DNA of 64,000 bases from Levilactobacillus tongjiangensis (GCF_003946345.1 NZ_RHNY01000010.1:42166-106165); one strand, 5' to 3'. Counted from the stretch's first letter, positions 37,286 to 49,757 are shown. The notes: generated by a model from the letters alone, not told the origin. Translations and numbers: made by a program.

Positions 37286-37902
37286 ATGAACAAATTTATT
37301 GGGGGACGGGTGAAATCATTCGACTAAGCTAGGAGAGAACCTAATGAATTCAATGAATTGCTGCCAAGGCGATGCAAAATTGACTGATGAACTCGAGTGA
37401 TTTACAGCAAAAATTAATCGCACACATTTTCAATTATGGCTAATAAAAGTATTAAAAAAGTTCGAAATAACGGTCGTTGGCACCACTGAAATTTAAGTTA
37501 GTTGATGCCATGTTGTTCTTTGTGATTTAATTGTTTAATTTTACTATTTTTTAGGCATAGCTAAAACTACAGCTGAAACGTCCTATATACAGGTGCTGAG
37601 TTAGTTCTGCTAGAGTAAAAATCATAATAATTAAACTTGTATTTTCAAAATTAAAAGCGGATAAAGGTTGGATTGAATAAAAACGCTTACTTTTTGTTGT
37701 CAAATTAAATTACCCAAATTTTAAGTTAATTTTATGTTTAAACTAGTATATGCATTGAAACGGTGGTAGTATAACCTCATCCGGGGACTGAATCATGAGG
37801 AGAATTATCAATTAGGTTCAGAAATAACAGATGAGTTTATCTGTTTTGCGGGGTAGTGCTTGTTAAAGTTTTAAATAAATTTTTTTAAGGACGGTGTTAA
37901 GG
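37286..37902. other. 617-bp AT-rich regulatory stretch before SRRP1
   Basis: There is no supportable gene. A long untranslated leader is likely; I could not fix one promoter with confidence. It marks the boundary between core genes and the accessory surface locus. Confidence 0.4.
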
Positions 37903-40900
37903 GTGAAATTCATGCAACATCAGGCTTTTAACGGCGATCCCAAATTACGATACAAAATGTTCAAGGCAGGCAAAAAATGGGTTTTTGCTACCTTGGCCAC
38001 TTTTTCGCTTTTAGGGGGAGCAGGTCAATTAACTGCTCATGCTGACACCGCCAGTCAAGTTTCTGAAGAGGCGCAGAGCTCTGCAACTTCTTCTAGTAGC
38101 TCGAGTGGGGGGGCATCAACAAGCAGCTTACACAGTGCTTCGAGTTCTGGGGCGGACAGTTCCGCAACTAAGAACAGTAATTCAGGAAAGACGAGTTCGG
38201 CCAGTAGTGTATCATCTTCTGCGGCGTCTTCGTCAGCATCATCAGCTGCTAGTTCTGCAACTAGTAGTGCTTCATCATCTGCAAGCAGTGCGTCATCTTC
38301 AGCATCAAGTGCTTCCAATGATAAGCTAGATTCTTTAGCTTCATCAGCGGGCGTTAACACAACTTTGACAAATAACGTGGTCACCACGGTCAACAAGGTT
38401 GCTTCAACGGGAAAATCATCATTGTTAAGAGAAGCAGCAGTTACGGCACCTGCTAGCAATGCGTCAAGTACTGCGGAAGATGCCAATTTAACTGCTGCCT
38501 CTGGTGCAGTTACTTCGGCTGCTGCATTTAACTCAGCAGCTGCGAGTTATGCAGCTAAGGTTTCTGGGCTGGATGACACTGACATTGCCAAGTTATCTGC
38601 AGCGTCAGCCGTTAGTGCAGCCAGCAGTGCTTATAATGAAGCCGTTCAGGCATACACCTTTACGTCATACTACACGAGCTTATCAGCATCGTACGCAACG
38701 GCGGTTGGGAATAGTGCCGGTGATCCAGATGACTTGGACGCACACTCCACTAGTGCGGCAAGTTTAGCAGCTTCATATGCGACTATGGCTAATACTTATG
38801 TGAGTGCAGCTTCTAGTGCGGCTAGTGCAGCGAAAATGGCAGCTACCACAGGGATGTTTGAGCTGGTCAGCAGCGCTAATGCTGTGACCGATTCAGGTAT
38901 TCCAAGTATCTCAGTAGCAGCTTCCGATGCAAATGATGCGGTTGACAGTGTCTACACGGCTACACAATACGATAACAAGAATGCAACCTTAACTGGAATT
39001 TACACCAGTGCAAGTAGTGCGGCTTCAGTTGCAGCTGCAGCCACAGAGACGGCTGCAACGTTACAAAGCTCAGCCAGTGCAGCGTTAGCTACGGCAAAGT
39101 CAGCTGCAACTACCGGCGATTTTGACACTGCTAACTCGGCCTACTCAGATGCAATGAATCTGCAAAGTCAAATGGCTACTACAGCTACTACGGCTAGTGC
39201 AGCCAACTCAACCGCACAATCCGCTGCTAGTGTAGCCAACTCGACAGCCTTGAGTGACATTGCCAGTTCAGCTGCCAAGAGTGCAACTGCTGCGGCCAGT
39301 GCTGGCTCATTAGCTTCAAGTGAAGCTAGTCTGGCTGCAACCTACACAGGACCACAGGCAGTTAGTTATGCGACAGTTGCAGCTAGCACGGCGGTTACAG
39401 CAACTAGTGCAGCCGCAGTTGCCAGCACCGCAGCTGCTAATTTAGCTGCTGCTACGTCACCTAAAGATGCTACCATGTATGCACAGGATGTTGCTGGTGC
39501 TGCAGCGAATGCTATTGCGGGTGAAACAGCCACTTCTTCGGCAGCTTCAATGGCAGCTATGTATGATGGGTCATCAGTTTCCAGTAATAGCCAGACTTCT
39601 AATGCTTCGATAACGCTGAGTGCATCGAGTAACCAGCTCAATGTTGGGGATGCACTTTCCCTGTCAAGTAAGTTTTCACTGACTGGGTTATATGCACTAA
39701 ATGGTAGTGCCGCGTATGTTTTTGAATACTCAACTGATGGTAAAAACTGGAATGATTGGGATGAAGTATCAAATAAGAGTACCAGTGCTACGAGTAGCAA
39801 AGCGCTTTCGGCTGCTGGAACTTACTACTTCCGATCTACCGTTTCTGGGAAAGCTATATCGTCGTTTATTTTTAACGAAAACTTTAGTGCTACGTCAGAC
39901 TTTACGACCGTTGTTGTCACTGATCCTAAAGGTAATTACACAGATCAGGCGTCAGCGTCAGCTAGTTTAGCTACCAGTGCGGCTACCGTTGCAACTGACG
40001 CGGCTAAGTCGGTCGGCGTCAGTGCTACGAAGTTATCGACGGTTGATAAGACTGATGTCACAACTTCTTCTTATGCCGTTGTTGCACAAGATGCGACGTC
40101 AAATTCTGAATCTTACGCCACTAAGGCCTCGACGGCAGCATCTGCTGCAGTTGCTGCGGCTTCATCAGCAACATCTCTTGAGGCGGCCAAGAATTATTCT
40201 ACTGCGAGTTCTGCTGCTGCGACAGCTGCTGCCAGTGAAGCTTTAGCTAGCTCATACTCTGTACTAGCAAGCTCAGCAGCTGCAGTTGCTGACACCAACA
40301 TCATTGCAGCATTGAGTCAAGACGCTAACAACGGGAATAAGGTCGCGCAGTCACTGTTGGCACAAAGCTATGCTGCTTCTGCAGCTTCATCAGCGACTAT
40401 TGCTGCTAGTGCAGCCAACCGAGCGTTGTCAAACGCAAATGATGCTAATCATGTCACGTCGTTAGCACCAAGCTACGCTAGTTCTGTAACAGATTATAAT
40501 AGTGCAGCCGATGTAGCTGCCTCCGCAGCTCAGAGCTATGCAGATGATGCAAGTTCTTTGGCAACTGATGCGGCTTCCTACGCCGCTGCAGGCGATTTGA
40601 GTGGGGCAACTAAGGCAGCAACTAACGCTGCTACTGATGCTAACTTAGCTGATCAGCAATTGAGTGCGGCTCAGAGTCAAGCAACGAATACTGCATTTAC
40701 ATTGATGGCATTACAGTCAAATTATGCTTCACAAACGGCTGCAGCTGATTTGACATCTGCAGGTTCACTGGGATTAATGGGGAGTTCAGCAGCTAGCGTA
40801 GCTAATTCTGTGGCGTCAGCCATGAAGAACAACACTGCGTTGGGGAGTTCCTACGTTGCAGCAGCATCATCGTATGCGGCAGATGCCCAATTTGGTGCAA

Positions 40901-43900
40901 CTCAAGCTGCTTCGGCCGCTTCGGTTGCCACAGCAGATATGACGATTGCTACGATGGCCTTACAGCAGGGAGACACTGTTTCAGCAAGTTCTTATACTGC
41001 CGAAGCCGATAGCGCCTTAAAGGCTGCTTCCTCATACATGGCTATGGCTAGTTCTGCTGCAAGTTCTGCGACCGTTGCAGCATCAGGAGCTACTGCATTT
41101 TCAGGTAATATGAAGAGTTACGCAAAGACAAGCGGAATTCTTGGTCAGACTTGGAATCCAAGTGGGAATGCCATTTCGATTCTTGGCCTGCCAATAACAC
41201 AAGGTTACACGGCGCAACCTGCCGCCGTAACTTCAACGACGCCTGGGTCAACGATTTCTTTAAGTGGTTCAGCAGTTATTGGGATCATTAATATTTACGC
41301 TAATAACAGTTACCATACCTGGCAAGTTCAGGTCAATGGTAAATGGTACACTTTGGATGATGCCACGACTAACTTTGGTTTACAATTCGATGATACAGAT
41401 AATACTGATGTGCAGATTGGTATGTTGCCAATTATTACCAGTGAATCCAGTACACTTAAAGTAACAATCCCTACCACCTTTACAGGAACGTTATTGTTCC
41501 AGTTGAATTCGGATATTAGTACTGCGCATGGTTCACTCAATGGTAGCAATTATATTTCAAGTAATTTAGCCGAAGTCGATGTTTATGATAGTGCCATTAA
41601 CGCTAATACCATGACACTTTCTGGTGGCGATTACTTACTGAATAAAGAGGTTGAAGGGGTCACTGCAACAACTGATCCTGCCAATGCCACTGGGACAATT
41701 GCTTGGACCAGTAGTAATGAGAATTTGGCCAAGGTTAGTGCGGCCGGTTTGGTTACAGCCGCAGATACTGGTTCGGGTGTTGTTACCATTACCGCAACGT
41801 TAACGAACGCTGATGGTTCTACAGTCGTGGCTTCGAAGGATATCACAGTCGGAAATGGTCTTGAAGACAAGACAGTTGATGCTGGAACTAATCTAGTTTG
41901 GACGCCTGAAGGTGATGTTGCTAGTGCCAGTGGAGTTACTTACCAATGGTATAAAGGAAGCACTGCTGATGGCAGTGGGACTAAACTTGCTGGTCAAACT
42001 GGAGCAACCTTAAATCTTAACGGTGTTAGTGCCAGTGATGCCGGGGATTACTACCTACAAGTTAAGACTACAAATAACACGGTCTACATTGGACCAGCTA
42101 CTTTGACGGTTAATGCAGCTGAAACATCAGCTGCTTCGTCAGCAGCATTAGAAGCTTCTAGTGCTGCTAATGCTACTGGAGAATATGCCAGTGTTGCTAG
42201 TTCTTATGGTAATTTGACAAGTAATTATGCACCAAAGAATTCAGCTGCCAGTTCTTATGCAGAACTGGCAAGTTCGGCTGCAAGTGCTGCTTTGTCAGCA
42301 TCGTCTGCAGCCGAGGCTGCATCTTCAGCTGCACAAACCGCTCAGTCACAGGCTGAATCAGCTGAAGCAAATGGTGATAACGATGATGCTCAAAGTTATG
42401 CGGCAACTGCTTCATCGGCTGCTTCTAATGCTAAAGAAGCACAGAGCAAAGCTTCAAGCGCAGCAGGGGATGCTTCTTCCTATGCTAGTTTGGCAGTTGC
42501 TGCTGTAGAGGATTCAGATTCTGAATCTGCTTCAGCATCTGAATCCGAATCATTAAGTGCCAGTGAATCTGAATCATTAAGTGCTAGTGAATCCGAATCA
42601 CTGAGTGCCAGTGAGTCCGAATCATTAAGTGCTAGTGAATCTGAATCATTAAGTGCAAGTGAGTCCGAATCATTAAGTGCTTCTGAATCAGAATCGTTAA
42701 GTGCTAGTGAGTCTGAATCGTTAAGTGCTAGTGAGTCTGAATCGTTAAGTGCTTCTGAATCAGAATCTGCTAGTGAATCAGAATCATTGAGTGCTTCTGA
42801 ATCTGAATCATTAAGCGCAAGTGAGTCCGAATCATTGAGTGCTTCTGAATCCGAATCCTTAAGTGCTAGTGAATCCGAATCCTTAAGTGCTAGTGAATCC
42901 GAATCACTGAGTGCTAGTGAATCCGAATCCTTAAGTGCCAGTGAATCCGAATCCTTAAGTGCCAGTGAATCCGAATCCTTAAGTGCCAGTGAATCCGAAT
43001 CACTGAGTGCCAGTGAATCTGAATCCTTAAGTGCTTCTGAATCCGAATCACTGAGTGCTAGTGAATCCGAATCCTTAAGTGCAAGTGAGTCCGAATCACT
43101 GAGTGCTAGTGAATCCGAATCCTTAAGTGCTTCTGAATCCGAATCACTGAGTGCCAGTGAATCCGAATCCTTAAGTGCCAGTGAGTCTGAATCATTGAGT
43201 GCGAGTGAATCCGAATCACTGAGTGCTAGTGAATCTGAATCGTTGAGTGCGAGTGAATCAGAATCCTTAAGTGCCAGTGAATCCGAATCCTTAAGTGCCA
43301 GTGAGTCTGAATCACTGAGTGCGAGTGAATCCGAATCTGCGAGTGAATCTGAATCCTTAAGTGCGAGTGAATCCGAATCACTGAGTGCCAGTGAATCCGA
43401 ATCATTAAGTGCTAGTGAGTCTGAATCATTGAGTGCTAGTGAATCTGAATCACTGAGTGCGAGTGAATCTGAATCACTGAGTGCGAGTGAGTCTGAATCG
43501 TTAAGTGCTTCTGAATCCGAATCACTGAGTGCTAGTGAATCAGAATCCTTAAGTGCTAGTGAGTCCGAATCGTTAAGTGCTTCTGAATCAGAATCTGCTA
43601 GTGAATCTGAATCACTGAGTGCTAGTGAATCCGAATCGCTGAGTGCCAGTGAGTCTGAATCACTGAGTGCGAGTGAATCAGAATCGTTAAGTGCTTCTGA
43701 ATCTGAATCCTTAAGTGCTAGCGAATCCGAATCCTTAAGTGCCAGTGAATCTGAATCATTAAGTGCTAGTGAGTCTGAATCCTTAAGTGCCAGTGAATCT
43801 GAATCTGCTAGTGAATCAGAATCACTGAGTGCTAGTGAATCTGAATCATTAAGTGCTAGTGAGTCTGAATCACTGAGTGCCAGCGAATCAGAATCGTTAA

Positions 43901-44523
43901 GTGCTAGTGAATCAGAATCTGCTAGTGAATCCGAATCATTGAGTGCTTCTGAATCTGAATCATTAAGTGCAAGTGAGTCCGAATCATTAAGTGCTTCTGA
44001 ATCAGAATCGTTAAGTGCTAGTGAGTCTGAATCGTTAAGTGCTTCTGAATCAGAATCTGCTAGTGAATCCGAATCATTGAGTGCTTCTGAATCTGAATCA
44101 TTAAGCGCAAGTGAGTCCGAATCATTGAGTGCTTCTGAATCCGAATCATTAAGTGCTAGTGAATCCGAATCACTGAGTGCTAGTGAATCAGAATCCTTAA
44201 GTGCTAGTGAATCAGAATCACTGAGTGCCAGTGAATCTGAATCCTTAAGTGCTTCTGAATCCGAATCACTGAGTGCTAGTGAATCAGAATCCTTAAGTGC
44301 CAGTGAGTCCGAATCACTGAGTGCTAGTGAATCTGAATCGTTGAGTGCAAGTGAATCCGAATCGTTAAGTGCTAGTGAATCAGAATCCTTAAGTGCCAGT
44401 GAGTCCGAATCACTGAGTGCTAGTGAATCAGAATCCTTAAGTGCTTCTGAATCCGAATCACTGAGTGCCAGTGAATCTGAATCGTTGAGTGCTAGTGAAT
44501 CCGAATCACTGAGTGCCAGTTAA
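37903..44523 (+). CDS. serine-rich repeat adhesin SRRP1 (truncated by an in-frame stop)
   Basis: A giant secreted surface protein; 2,206 residues to the premature TAA, 2,797 if read through. Start GTG 37903 follows AAGGACGG and aligns with the SRRP2 start. The signal peptide contains K18-x-F-K-x-G-K-x-W26 (KxYKxGKxW type), with cleavage after TAHA (47). Next come Ala/Ser-rich blocks, a beta module (STDGKNW, ~575-675), more Ala/Ser-rich coils, a second module ([14 protein letters not shown], ~1085-1230), a Big_2 domain (~1235-1320), an Ig-like domain (YQWYKG, ~1320-1405) and, from residue 1537, SESESLSA repeats. Known relatives are O-glycosylated adhesins. The stop codon lies inside the repeats. 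Confidence 0.85.
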   Translation: MKFMQHQAFNGDPKLRYKMFKAGKKWVFATLATFSLLGGAGQLTAHADTASQVSEEAQSSATSSSSSSGGASTSSLHSASSSGADSSATKNSNSGKTSSASSVSSSAASSSASSAASSATSSASSSASSASSSASSASNDKLDSLASSAGVNTTLTNNVVTTVNKVASTGKSSLLREAAVTAPASNASSTAEDANLTAASGAVTSAAAFNSAAASYAAKVSGLDDTDIAKLSAASAVSAASSAYNEAVQAYTFTSYYTSLSASYATAVGNSAGDPDDLDAHSTSAASLAASYATMANTYVSAASSAASAAKMAATTGMFELVSSANAVTDSGIPSISVAASDANDAVDSVYTATQYDNKNATLTGIYTSASSAASVAAAATETAATLQSSASAALATAKSAATTGDFDTANSAYSDAMNLQSQMATTATTASAANSTAQSAASVANSTALSDIASSAAKSATAAASAGSLASSEASLAATYTGPQAVSYATVAASTAVTATSAAAVASTAAANLAAATSPKDATMYAQDVAGAAANAIAGETATSSAASMAAMYDGSSVSSNSQTSNASITLSASSNQLNVGDALSLSSKFSLTGLYALNGSAAYVFEYSTDGKNWNDWDEVSNKSTSATSSKALSAAGTYYFRSTVSGKAISSFIFNENFSATSDFTTVVVTDPKGNYTDQASASASLATSAATVATDAAKSVGVSATKLSTVDKTDVTTSSYAVVAQDATSNSESYATKASTAASAAVAAASSATSLEAAKNYSTASSAAATAAASEALASSYSVLASSAAAVADTNIIAALSQDANNGNKVAQSLLAQSYAASAASSATIAASAANRALSNANDANHVTSLAPSYASSVTDYNSAADVAASAAQSYADDASSLATDAASYAAAGDLSGATKAATNAATDANLADQQLSAAQSQATNTAFTLMALQSNYASQTAAADLTSAGSLGLMGSSAASVANSVASAMKNNTALGSSYVAAASSYAADAQFGATQAASAASVATADMTIATMALQQGDTVSASSYTAEADSALKAASSYMAMASSAASSATVAASGATAFSGNMKSYAKTSGILGQTWNPSGNAISILGLPITQGYTAQPAAVTSTTPGSTISLSGSAVIGIINIYANNSYHTWQVQVNGKWYTLDDATTNFGLQFDDTDNTDVQIGMLPIITSESSTLKVTIPTTFTGTLLFQLNSDISTAHGSLNGSNYISSNLAEVDVYDSAINANTMTLSGGDYLLNKEVEGVTATTDPANATGTIAWTSSNENLAKVSAAGLVTAADTGSGVVTITATLTNADGSTVVASKDITVGNGLEDKTVDAGTNLVWTPEGDVASASGVTYQWYKGSTADGSGTKLAGQTGATLNLNGVSASDAGDYYLQVKTTNNTVYIGPATLTVNAAETSAASSAALEASSAANATGEYASVASSYGNLTSNYAPKNSAASSYAELASSAASAALSASSAAEAASSAAQTAQSQAESAEANGDNDDAQSYAATASSAASNAKEAQSKASSAAGDASSYASLAVAAVEDSDSESASASESESLSASESESLSASESESLSASESESLSASESESLSASESESLSASESESLSASESESLSASESESLSASESESASESESLSASESESLSASESESLSASESESLSASESESLSASESESLSASESESLSASESESLSASESESLSASESESLSASESESLSASESESLSASESESLSASESESLSASESESLSASESESLSASESESLSASESESLSASESESLSASESESLSASESESLSASESESLSASESESLSASESESASESESLSASESESLSASESESLSASESESLSASESESLSASESESLSASESESLSASESESLSASESESLSASESESLSASESESASESESLSASESESLSASESESLSASESESLSASESESLSASESESLSASESESLSASESESLSASESESASESESLSASESESLSASESESLSASESESLSASESESASESESLSASESESLSASESESLSASESESLSASESESLSASESESASESESLSASESESLSASESESLSASESESLSASESESLSASESESLSASESESLSASESESLSASESESLSASESESLSASESESLSASESESLSASESESLSASESESLSASESESLSASESESLSASESESLSASESESLSASESESLSAS

Positions 44524-45957
44524 TCAGAATCATTGAGTGCTAGTGAATCAGAATCATTGAGTGCAAGTGAGTCTGAATCACTGAGTGCCAGTGAATCCGA
44601 ATCCTTAAGTGCCAGTGAGTCTGAATCATTGAGTGCGAGTGAATCCGAATCACAAAGTGCTAGTGAATCCGAATCATTAAGTGCTAGTGAATCCGAATCA
44701 CTGAGTGCCAGTGAATCAGAATCATTGAGTGCCAGCGAGTCTGAATCGTTGAGTGCCAGCGAGTCTGAATCACTGAGCGCCAGTGAGTCTGAATCACTGA
44801 GCGCCAGTGAATCCGAATCCTTAAGTGCAAGTGAATCCGAATCACTGAGTGCTAGTGAATCAGAATCTGCTAGTGAATCCGAATCACTGAGTGCTAGTGA
44901 ATCAGAATCCTTAAGTGCTAGTGAATCTGAATCATTAAGTGCTTCTGAATCTGAATCACTTAGTGCCAGTGAATCTGAATCATTAAGTGCTTCTGAATCT
45001 GAATCACAAAGTGCTAGTGAATCCGAATCACTGAGTGCTAGTGAATCAGAATCATTGAGTGCTAGTGAGTCCGAATCACAAAGTGTTTCTGAATCTGAAT
45101 CACTGAGTGCCAGTGAATCAGAATCCTTAAGTGCTAGTGAATCCGAATCACAAAGTGCCAGTGAATCTGAATCATTAAGTGCTTCTGAATCTGAATCACA
45201 AAGTGCTTCTGAATCAGAATCATTGAGTGCTAGTGAGTCTGAATCACTGAGTGCTAGTGAATCCGAATCCTTAAGTGCTAGTGAGTCTGAATCGCTAAGT
45301 GCCAGTGAATCTGAATCACTGAGTGCTAGTGAATCCGAATCGTTAAGTGCTTCTGAATCAGAATCATTGAGTGCTAGTGAGTCCGAATCACTGAGTGCTA
45401 GTGAATCTGAATCACTGAGTGCTAGTGAATCCGAATCGTTAAGTGCTTCTGAATCAGAATCATTGAGTGCTAGTGAGTCCGAATCACTGAGTGCTAGTGA
45501 ATCTGAATCACTGAGTGCTAGTGAATCCGAAGCGTTAAGTGCTTCTGAATCAGAATCATTGAGTGCTAGTGAGTCCGAATCACTGAGTGCTAGTGAATCT
45601 GAATCACAAAGTGCTAGTGAATCTGAATCACTGAGTGCTAGTGAATCTGAATCACTGAGTGCTAGTGAATCCGAATCGCTAAGTGCTAGTGAATCAGAAT
45701 CATTGAGTGCTAGTGAGTCTGAATCGTTAAGTGCTTCTGAATCAGAATCATTGAGTGCTTCTGAATCAGAATCACTGAGTGCTAGTGAATCTGAATCACA
45801 AAGTGCTTCTGAATCAGAATCATTGAGTGCTAGTGAATCTGAATCAATGAGTGCGAGTGAAGGCGATTCTCTGAATACCAGTGAATCTGAATCACAAGGT
45901 GCAAGTGAACCAGAATCGTTGAGTGCTTCCGAATCCGAATCACAGAGTGGCTCTGAC
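42511..45957 (+). repeat. 24-bp tandem repeat array (SESESLSA) of SRRP1
   Basis: About 140 units of the pattern GAATCNGAATCN-YTRAGTGCNAGT, differing almost only at synonymous third positions. Some units are shortened to SESESA (18 bp), and in the 3' part L is often replaced by Q. Ser positions keep their codon class (AGT or TCN), indicating spread by unit duplication. Confidence 0.95.
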
Positions 45958-46296
45958 TTTAGATCACAAAGTGGTTCTGAATCTGGTAGAGCTGGTTCAA
46001 TTGTTGCTTTAGGTACCAATGTTGGTCCTGGTGTGAATGCTGGTGGAACCAATGCTGGTTCTGATGTGAACGCTGGTGGAACTGATAATGGTCCTATTGT
46101 GAAAGCTGGTGAGACTAAGATTGGTTCTGGTCAAAGCGTTAATGGCGGAGACGGTGCTAAGATTAATTCCGCTTCAATGGGAACAGGCTCTCACGCTAAT
46201 GAAGTTGAAGATACTGAAGCTGTTTCGGCTTTAGGTGCTCTTCTCGCTGGTTTCTTGGTCCTCGTTGGTCTCAAGAGAAAAAAGCGTGACGAATAA
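44524..46296 (+). pseudogene. C-terminal part of SRRP1 after the premature stop
   Basis: It is in the same reading frame as SRRP1; an ATG at 44533 lies in the repeats but has no ribosome site. The remaining [16 protein letters not shown] repeats are followed by a Gly/Asn-rich spacer ([12 protein letters not shown], repeated) and a C-terminal anchor: a hydrophobic stretch [15 protein letters not shown], then KRKKRDE. The place expected for LPxTG reads [10 protein letters not shown], so the sortase motif has lost Leu-Pro. Without readthrough this part would not be made or exported. Confidence 0.75.
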
Positions 46297-46348
46297 AGTC
46301 TGAAGTGAATTCATAATTCTTAGTGAATTCTGTGTGAACTGAATTAAA

Positions 46349-46385
46349 AAGCCCTGGTATGTAAATGCATACCAGGGCTTTTTTG
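46349..46385 (+). terminator. terminator of SRRP1
   Basis: AAGCCCTGGTATG (46349-46361) pairs with CATACCAGGGCTT (46368-46380), followed by TTTTG. 46386-46666 is AT-rich without a gene; TGTGGTAAAAT near 46554-46564 is a likely extended -10 for the next gene. Confidence 0.9.
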
Positions 46386-46666
46386 TCGACCATATATTGG
46401 ATTAGTAATGGAAACCTATGATTTAAAATTGTTTTATGAGCGGCATATTAATTGTAACGCTTAGTTTCTACAGTAAATTTTATTAGAATGTTTCTTTTAT
46501 CAGAATAGCTTACGATTAAAAGCCCACTCTACAGGGTGTTAACAGGGTATATTTGTGGTAAAATTAATTTAGAAATTGTAATTATTTTGCGTAAAACGGA
46601 AAGACAATTATATCCACATCATCAAAAGTGTGGCAATAAAGAATGGAAAAGTGAGATGGGCCTTTC

Positions 46667-48166
46667 ATGAATTATTTTGTTGATGCCGATTTAGGAGAAA
46701 CAATTACTGGGATTGAGCAAGCCGAATTTAACCGTCTTGAGTTATTCAAAAAAGCCCACATCCCAGCAAAGATAATATATATGCACCACAATCCGAAAAT
46801 TCATATCTTTTTAAAAAAATTCAAAGTTCAAGATAATGCCTTCACAATGTATGACTATTTTCAAAAGTCAATAAACGTAACTAATCAGGCGCCCTTTGAT
46901 TGGCCGTCGTACTGGCAAGACACCTGTAAATATAGTTTGCAATATAGCTCTGATTATCCGGATATTCGGGTGCTTGATGAAAACGGGAAAGTCATTATCT
47001 ATGCTGGGTTCTTGGATAATACCTATACTAAGTTAAATTATCTCAATCGCTTCGATAAGGATCACAACAAAATTCAGACCGATCTTTATGATAGTCGTGG
47101 ATTTTTAAGTTGTTCTAATTTCTTAGCTGAAAATGGTCTCGTAAATTCATCTGTTTACTACGACCCCACTGGTAAAGTTCAAATCATCCGGCAAAATTTG
47201 ACTAGTGAAAAGAATACCTATGTGCGTAATATTACATTGACTGATTATAACGGACAACAATATTATTTTGCCACTGATGAAGAATTAGAAACTTTTTTCT
47301 TAAATGAAATCAACCAAAAAGGCGACATATTCTATTCAGATCGTAGTGAAAACTTTGGCAAGTCTTTTGATATGACTAATTCAGAGCTGAAGATAATTGC
47401 TGTACTCCATAATACGCATGTCCGAAAAGGCCAAGACGTAGTAACCGGAACGATGAAACGAGGGGTGTACGATTATGTATTAACACATCCTCAACATTTG
47501 GCTGGAATAATTTGTTCAACGGAACAGCAGAAGAAAGATTTATTAAAGCGGTTCGACGATCTTCCACCGGTTACGGTAATTCCAGTTGGTTGTGCCATTC
47601 ATCATAATGTAAAAACTAAAAAGCGAAATCTTCATCGAATCATTTGTATGGCTCGATATTCACCCCAGAAACAACTAATGCACCAAGTTAAAGCGGTAGA
47701 AAAATTAATTCCTGAGTTTCCTGATATTGAACTTAATCTCTTTGGTAGTGGAAGCAGTGAAGGGCAACTTAAGGCATACATTTCAGAGCATAACTTGGAG
47801 AAGAATATTTTGTTGAGAGGCTTTAAAAAGAACTTGAATGAAGAATATGCCAAGGGATCATTGTTTTTACAGACGAGCATTGAGGAAGGCTTTTCTTTAA
47901 GTACGATTGAAGCACTTAGCTATAGTGTTCCGGTGATTGGATACGATATTAACTATGGTCCTAGTGAAATGATTGTTGATGGTAAGAATGGATTCCTGGT
48001 TCCGGCCAATGATCAAGAGATGCTTTATAAAAAAATGAGAACGTATCTTAAGAATACTAAACTGCAAAAGAAGTTTATGAAAAATTGTCGTCCTTCCATC
48101 CAAAAATTTGCACCCGAAAAGGTTCAGAAAAAATGGATGAAGTTGAATAAGTCGCTGATAAGTTAA
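46667..48166 (+). CDS. GT4-type glycosyltransferase 1 (TagE/GtfA-like)
   Basis: A 499-residue cytoplasmic glycosyltransferase. The N-terminal ~220 residues carry the GtfA/TagE-type start (FVDADLGETITGIEQAEFNRL) and an extended beta-sheet region (DUF1975-like). The C-terminal GT-B half has RYSPQKQLMHQVKAVEKL and the E-x7-E motif EGFSLSTIE (E407, E415), followed by INYGPSEMI. Relatives transfer sugars to serine-rich repeat proteins or teichoic acid. Being first after SRRP1 favours an adhesin substrate (inference). It is closely related to the next two enzymes and AT-rich. Confidence 0.85.
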   Translation: MNYFVDADLGETITGIEQAEFNRLELFKKAHIPAKIIYMHHNPKIHIFLKKFKVQDNAFTMYDYFQKSINVTNQAPFDWPSYWQDTCKYSLQYSSDYPDIRVLDENGKVIIYAGFLDNTYTKLNYLNRFDKDHNKIQTDLYDSRGFLSCSNFLAENGLVNSSVYYDPTGKVQIIRQNLTSEKNTYVRNITLTDYNGQQYYFATDEELETFFLNEINQKGDIFYSDRSENFGKSFDMTNSELKIIAVLHNTHVRKGQDVVTGTMKRGVYDYVLTHPQHLAGIICSTEQQKKDLLKRFDDLPPVTVIPVGCAIHHNVKTKKRNLHRIICMARYSPQKQLMHQVKAVEKLIPEFPDIELNLFGSGSSEGQLKAYISEHNLEKNILLRGFKKNLNEEYAKGSLFLQTSIEEGFSLSTIEALSYSVPVIGYDINYGPSEMIVDGKNGFLVPANDQEMLYKKMRTYLKNTKLQKKFMKNCRPSIQKFAPEKVQKKWMKLNKSLIS

Positions 48167-48222
48167 TCAGAACTAAAAATTAAGTTAACTTAATCGAGAT
48201 TGGAAAGGTAGGAATAATCTGT

Positions 48223-49757
48223 ATGAATTATTTTATTGATTCTGATCTTGGCGGCGTTATCACAGGGATAGAGCAGGCAGAATTTAATCGGTTAAAATTG
48301 TTTGAAGAAGCCAAGATGCCTGCAAAAATCGTGTATTTAACCTATAAGCCAAGAATGCAGGAATATGCAAAGAAATTTGGGGTACAAGGACGCAGCTTTT
48401 CGATGTATGATTACTTTCAAGATGCTACTCAGTTTAAGGAAGTTGCTCATTATGATTGGCAATCTTATTGGCAAGATACCTGCCATTATCAGTTACAGTA
48501 CGTTCCTTCAACCAGAGATATCCGTGTCAATAAGCCAGATGGTACATTATTAATGTATGCTAATTTTGTGGATGATGATTATACGCAAGTTAATTATATT
48601 AATTATTTTGATAAGGATAGACAAAAGATTCGACGAGACACCTATGATTGTCGTGGCTTCTTAAGTCGAACAATATTTCTGGAAGAAAAAGATATAACTA
48701 ATTCGGAAATTTATTTTGACCAAAAAGGTAACGTTCGAATTATCAAAGAATACACTGTAAGCCACAAAAAAGGGAAGTCGTTTTTAAGCCAAATTGTGCT
48801 ACGGAACTATCGAAACAAGGATTATTATTTTGCCAATGAAGAGGCACTCCGAACTTTTTTCTTCGATCACTTATTTGATGATGACGATTTAGTATTTGTT
48901 GACCGTCAAAGTGAAATGGCGAAAAGTATTCAATACACAAGAAAATCGGTTAAGATGGTTATGGTTTTTCATAATGGTCATATTAGGGCGGGGGAAAGTG
49001 TCAAGCTAGGTCGATTAAAGTTTGGTGTTTATGACTACACGTTAGCACACTTAGATAGAGCATCAGCTTTCGTGACGTCAACGGCCCAGCAAACTGCTGA
49101 TTTAAAAGATCGTTATGATAGTTTACCTCCGGTCTTCACAATTCCAGTCAGTTGGACTGAACCACTACCGCTCACTGTTAAGGACTTTGAAGCTCGTAAT
49201 CCTCACCGAATCATTAGCATTGCACGCTATTCTAGACAAAAGCAATTACATCATCAAGTAAAGGCTGTAGAAAGATTAGTCCCAGAATTTCCGGATATCG
49301 AATTACATTTGTTAGGATATGGTGCCACAGTTGGTGCGGAGTTGGTGCGGAGTTGGACAAATACATTAAGGACCACCATTTAGAAAAGAACGTATTCTTA
49401 CGAGGCTTCCAGTTAGATTTAACTGAAGATTTGCGCAAAGGAAGCTTAGCCCTCCAGACAAGCATTGAAGAAGGATTTTCGATTTCTTCCTTACAGGCAT
49501 TGAGTGCTGCAGTTCCTGTGATTGGATATGATGTTAATTATGGGCCTAAAGAAATGATTGTAGATGGCGAAAATGGGTTCTTGATACCAGCGGATGATGA
49601 AGAGATGCTGTATCAAAAAATGCGAGAGTATTTGAGTGACAAGGACCTACAGGTCAAATTTATGAAGAACTGTCAGCCATTGGCTCAGAAATTTTCAGCA
49701 GCAAAATTGAAAGCACAGTGGGTTAAGCTAGTTAATGAAATTAATCCGCAATCTTAA
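48223..49757 (+). pseudogene. GT4-type glycosyltransferase 2, frameshifted
   Basis: Paralogue of glycosyltransferases 1 and 3 (FIDSDLGGVITGIEQAEFNRL start, AAGGTAGGA ribosome site). An 11-bp tandem duplication, TTGGTGCGGAG at 49331-49341 and 49342-49352, shifts the frame so translation stops at 49383. The rest of the GT-B half continues in another frame (LDKYIKDHHLEKNVFLRGF) to 49757. Removing one copy restores a ~507-residue protein. The E-x7-E motif also reads EGFSISSLQ, with Gln (49494-49496) for the second Glu. Probably inactive. Confidence 0.88.

Noticed and set aside
37344..37400. 18-codon open frame (MNSMNCC start) with an AGGAG upstream
   Set aside because: Very short, no family and no clear promoter; chance occurrence in AT-rich sequence cannot be excluded.
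38055..38486. 143-codon minus-strand frame within SRRP1
   Set aside because: Antisense of Ser/Ala codons yields a stop-poor frame; no start signals.
42511..45957. CRISPR or satellite array
   Set aside because: A 24-bp in-frame coding repeat with synonymous variation, part of an adhesin.
44520..46052. 510-codon open frame on the minus strand (Asp-Ser-Leu-Ala repeats)
   Set aside because: It is the antisense image of the SESESLSA repeat, which by its codons contains no stops on that strand. No ribosome site or start context.
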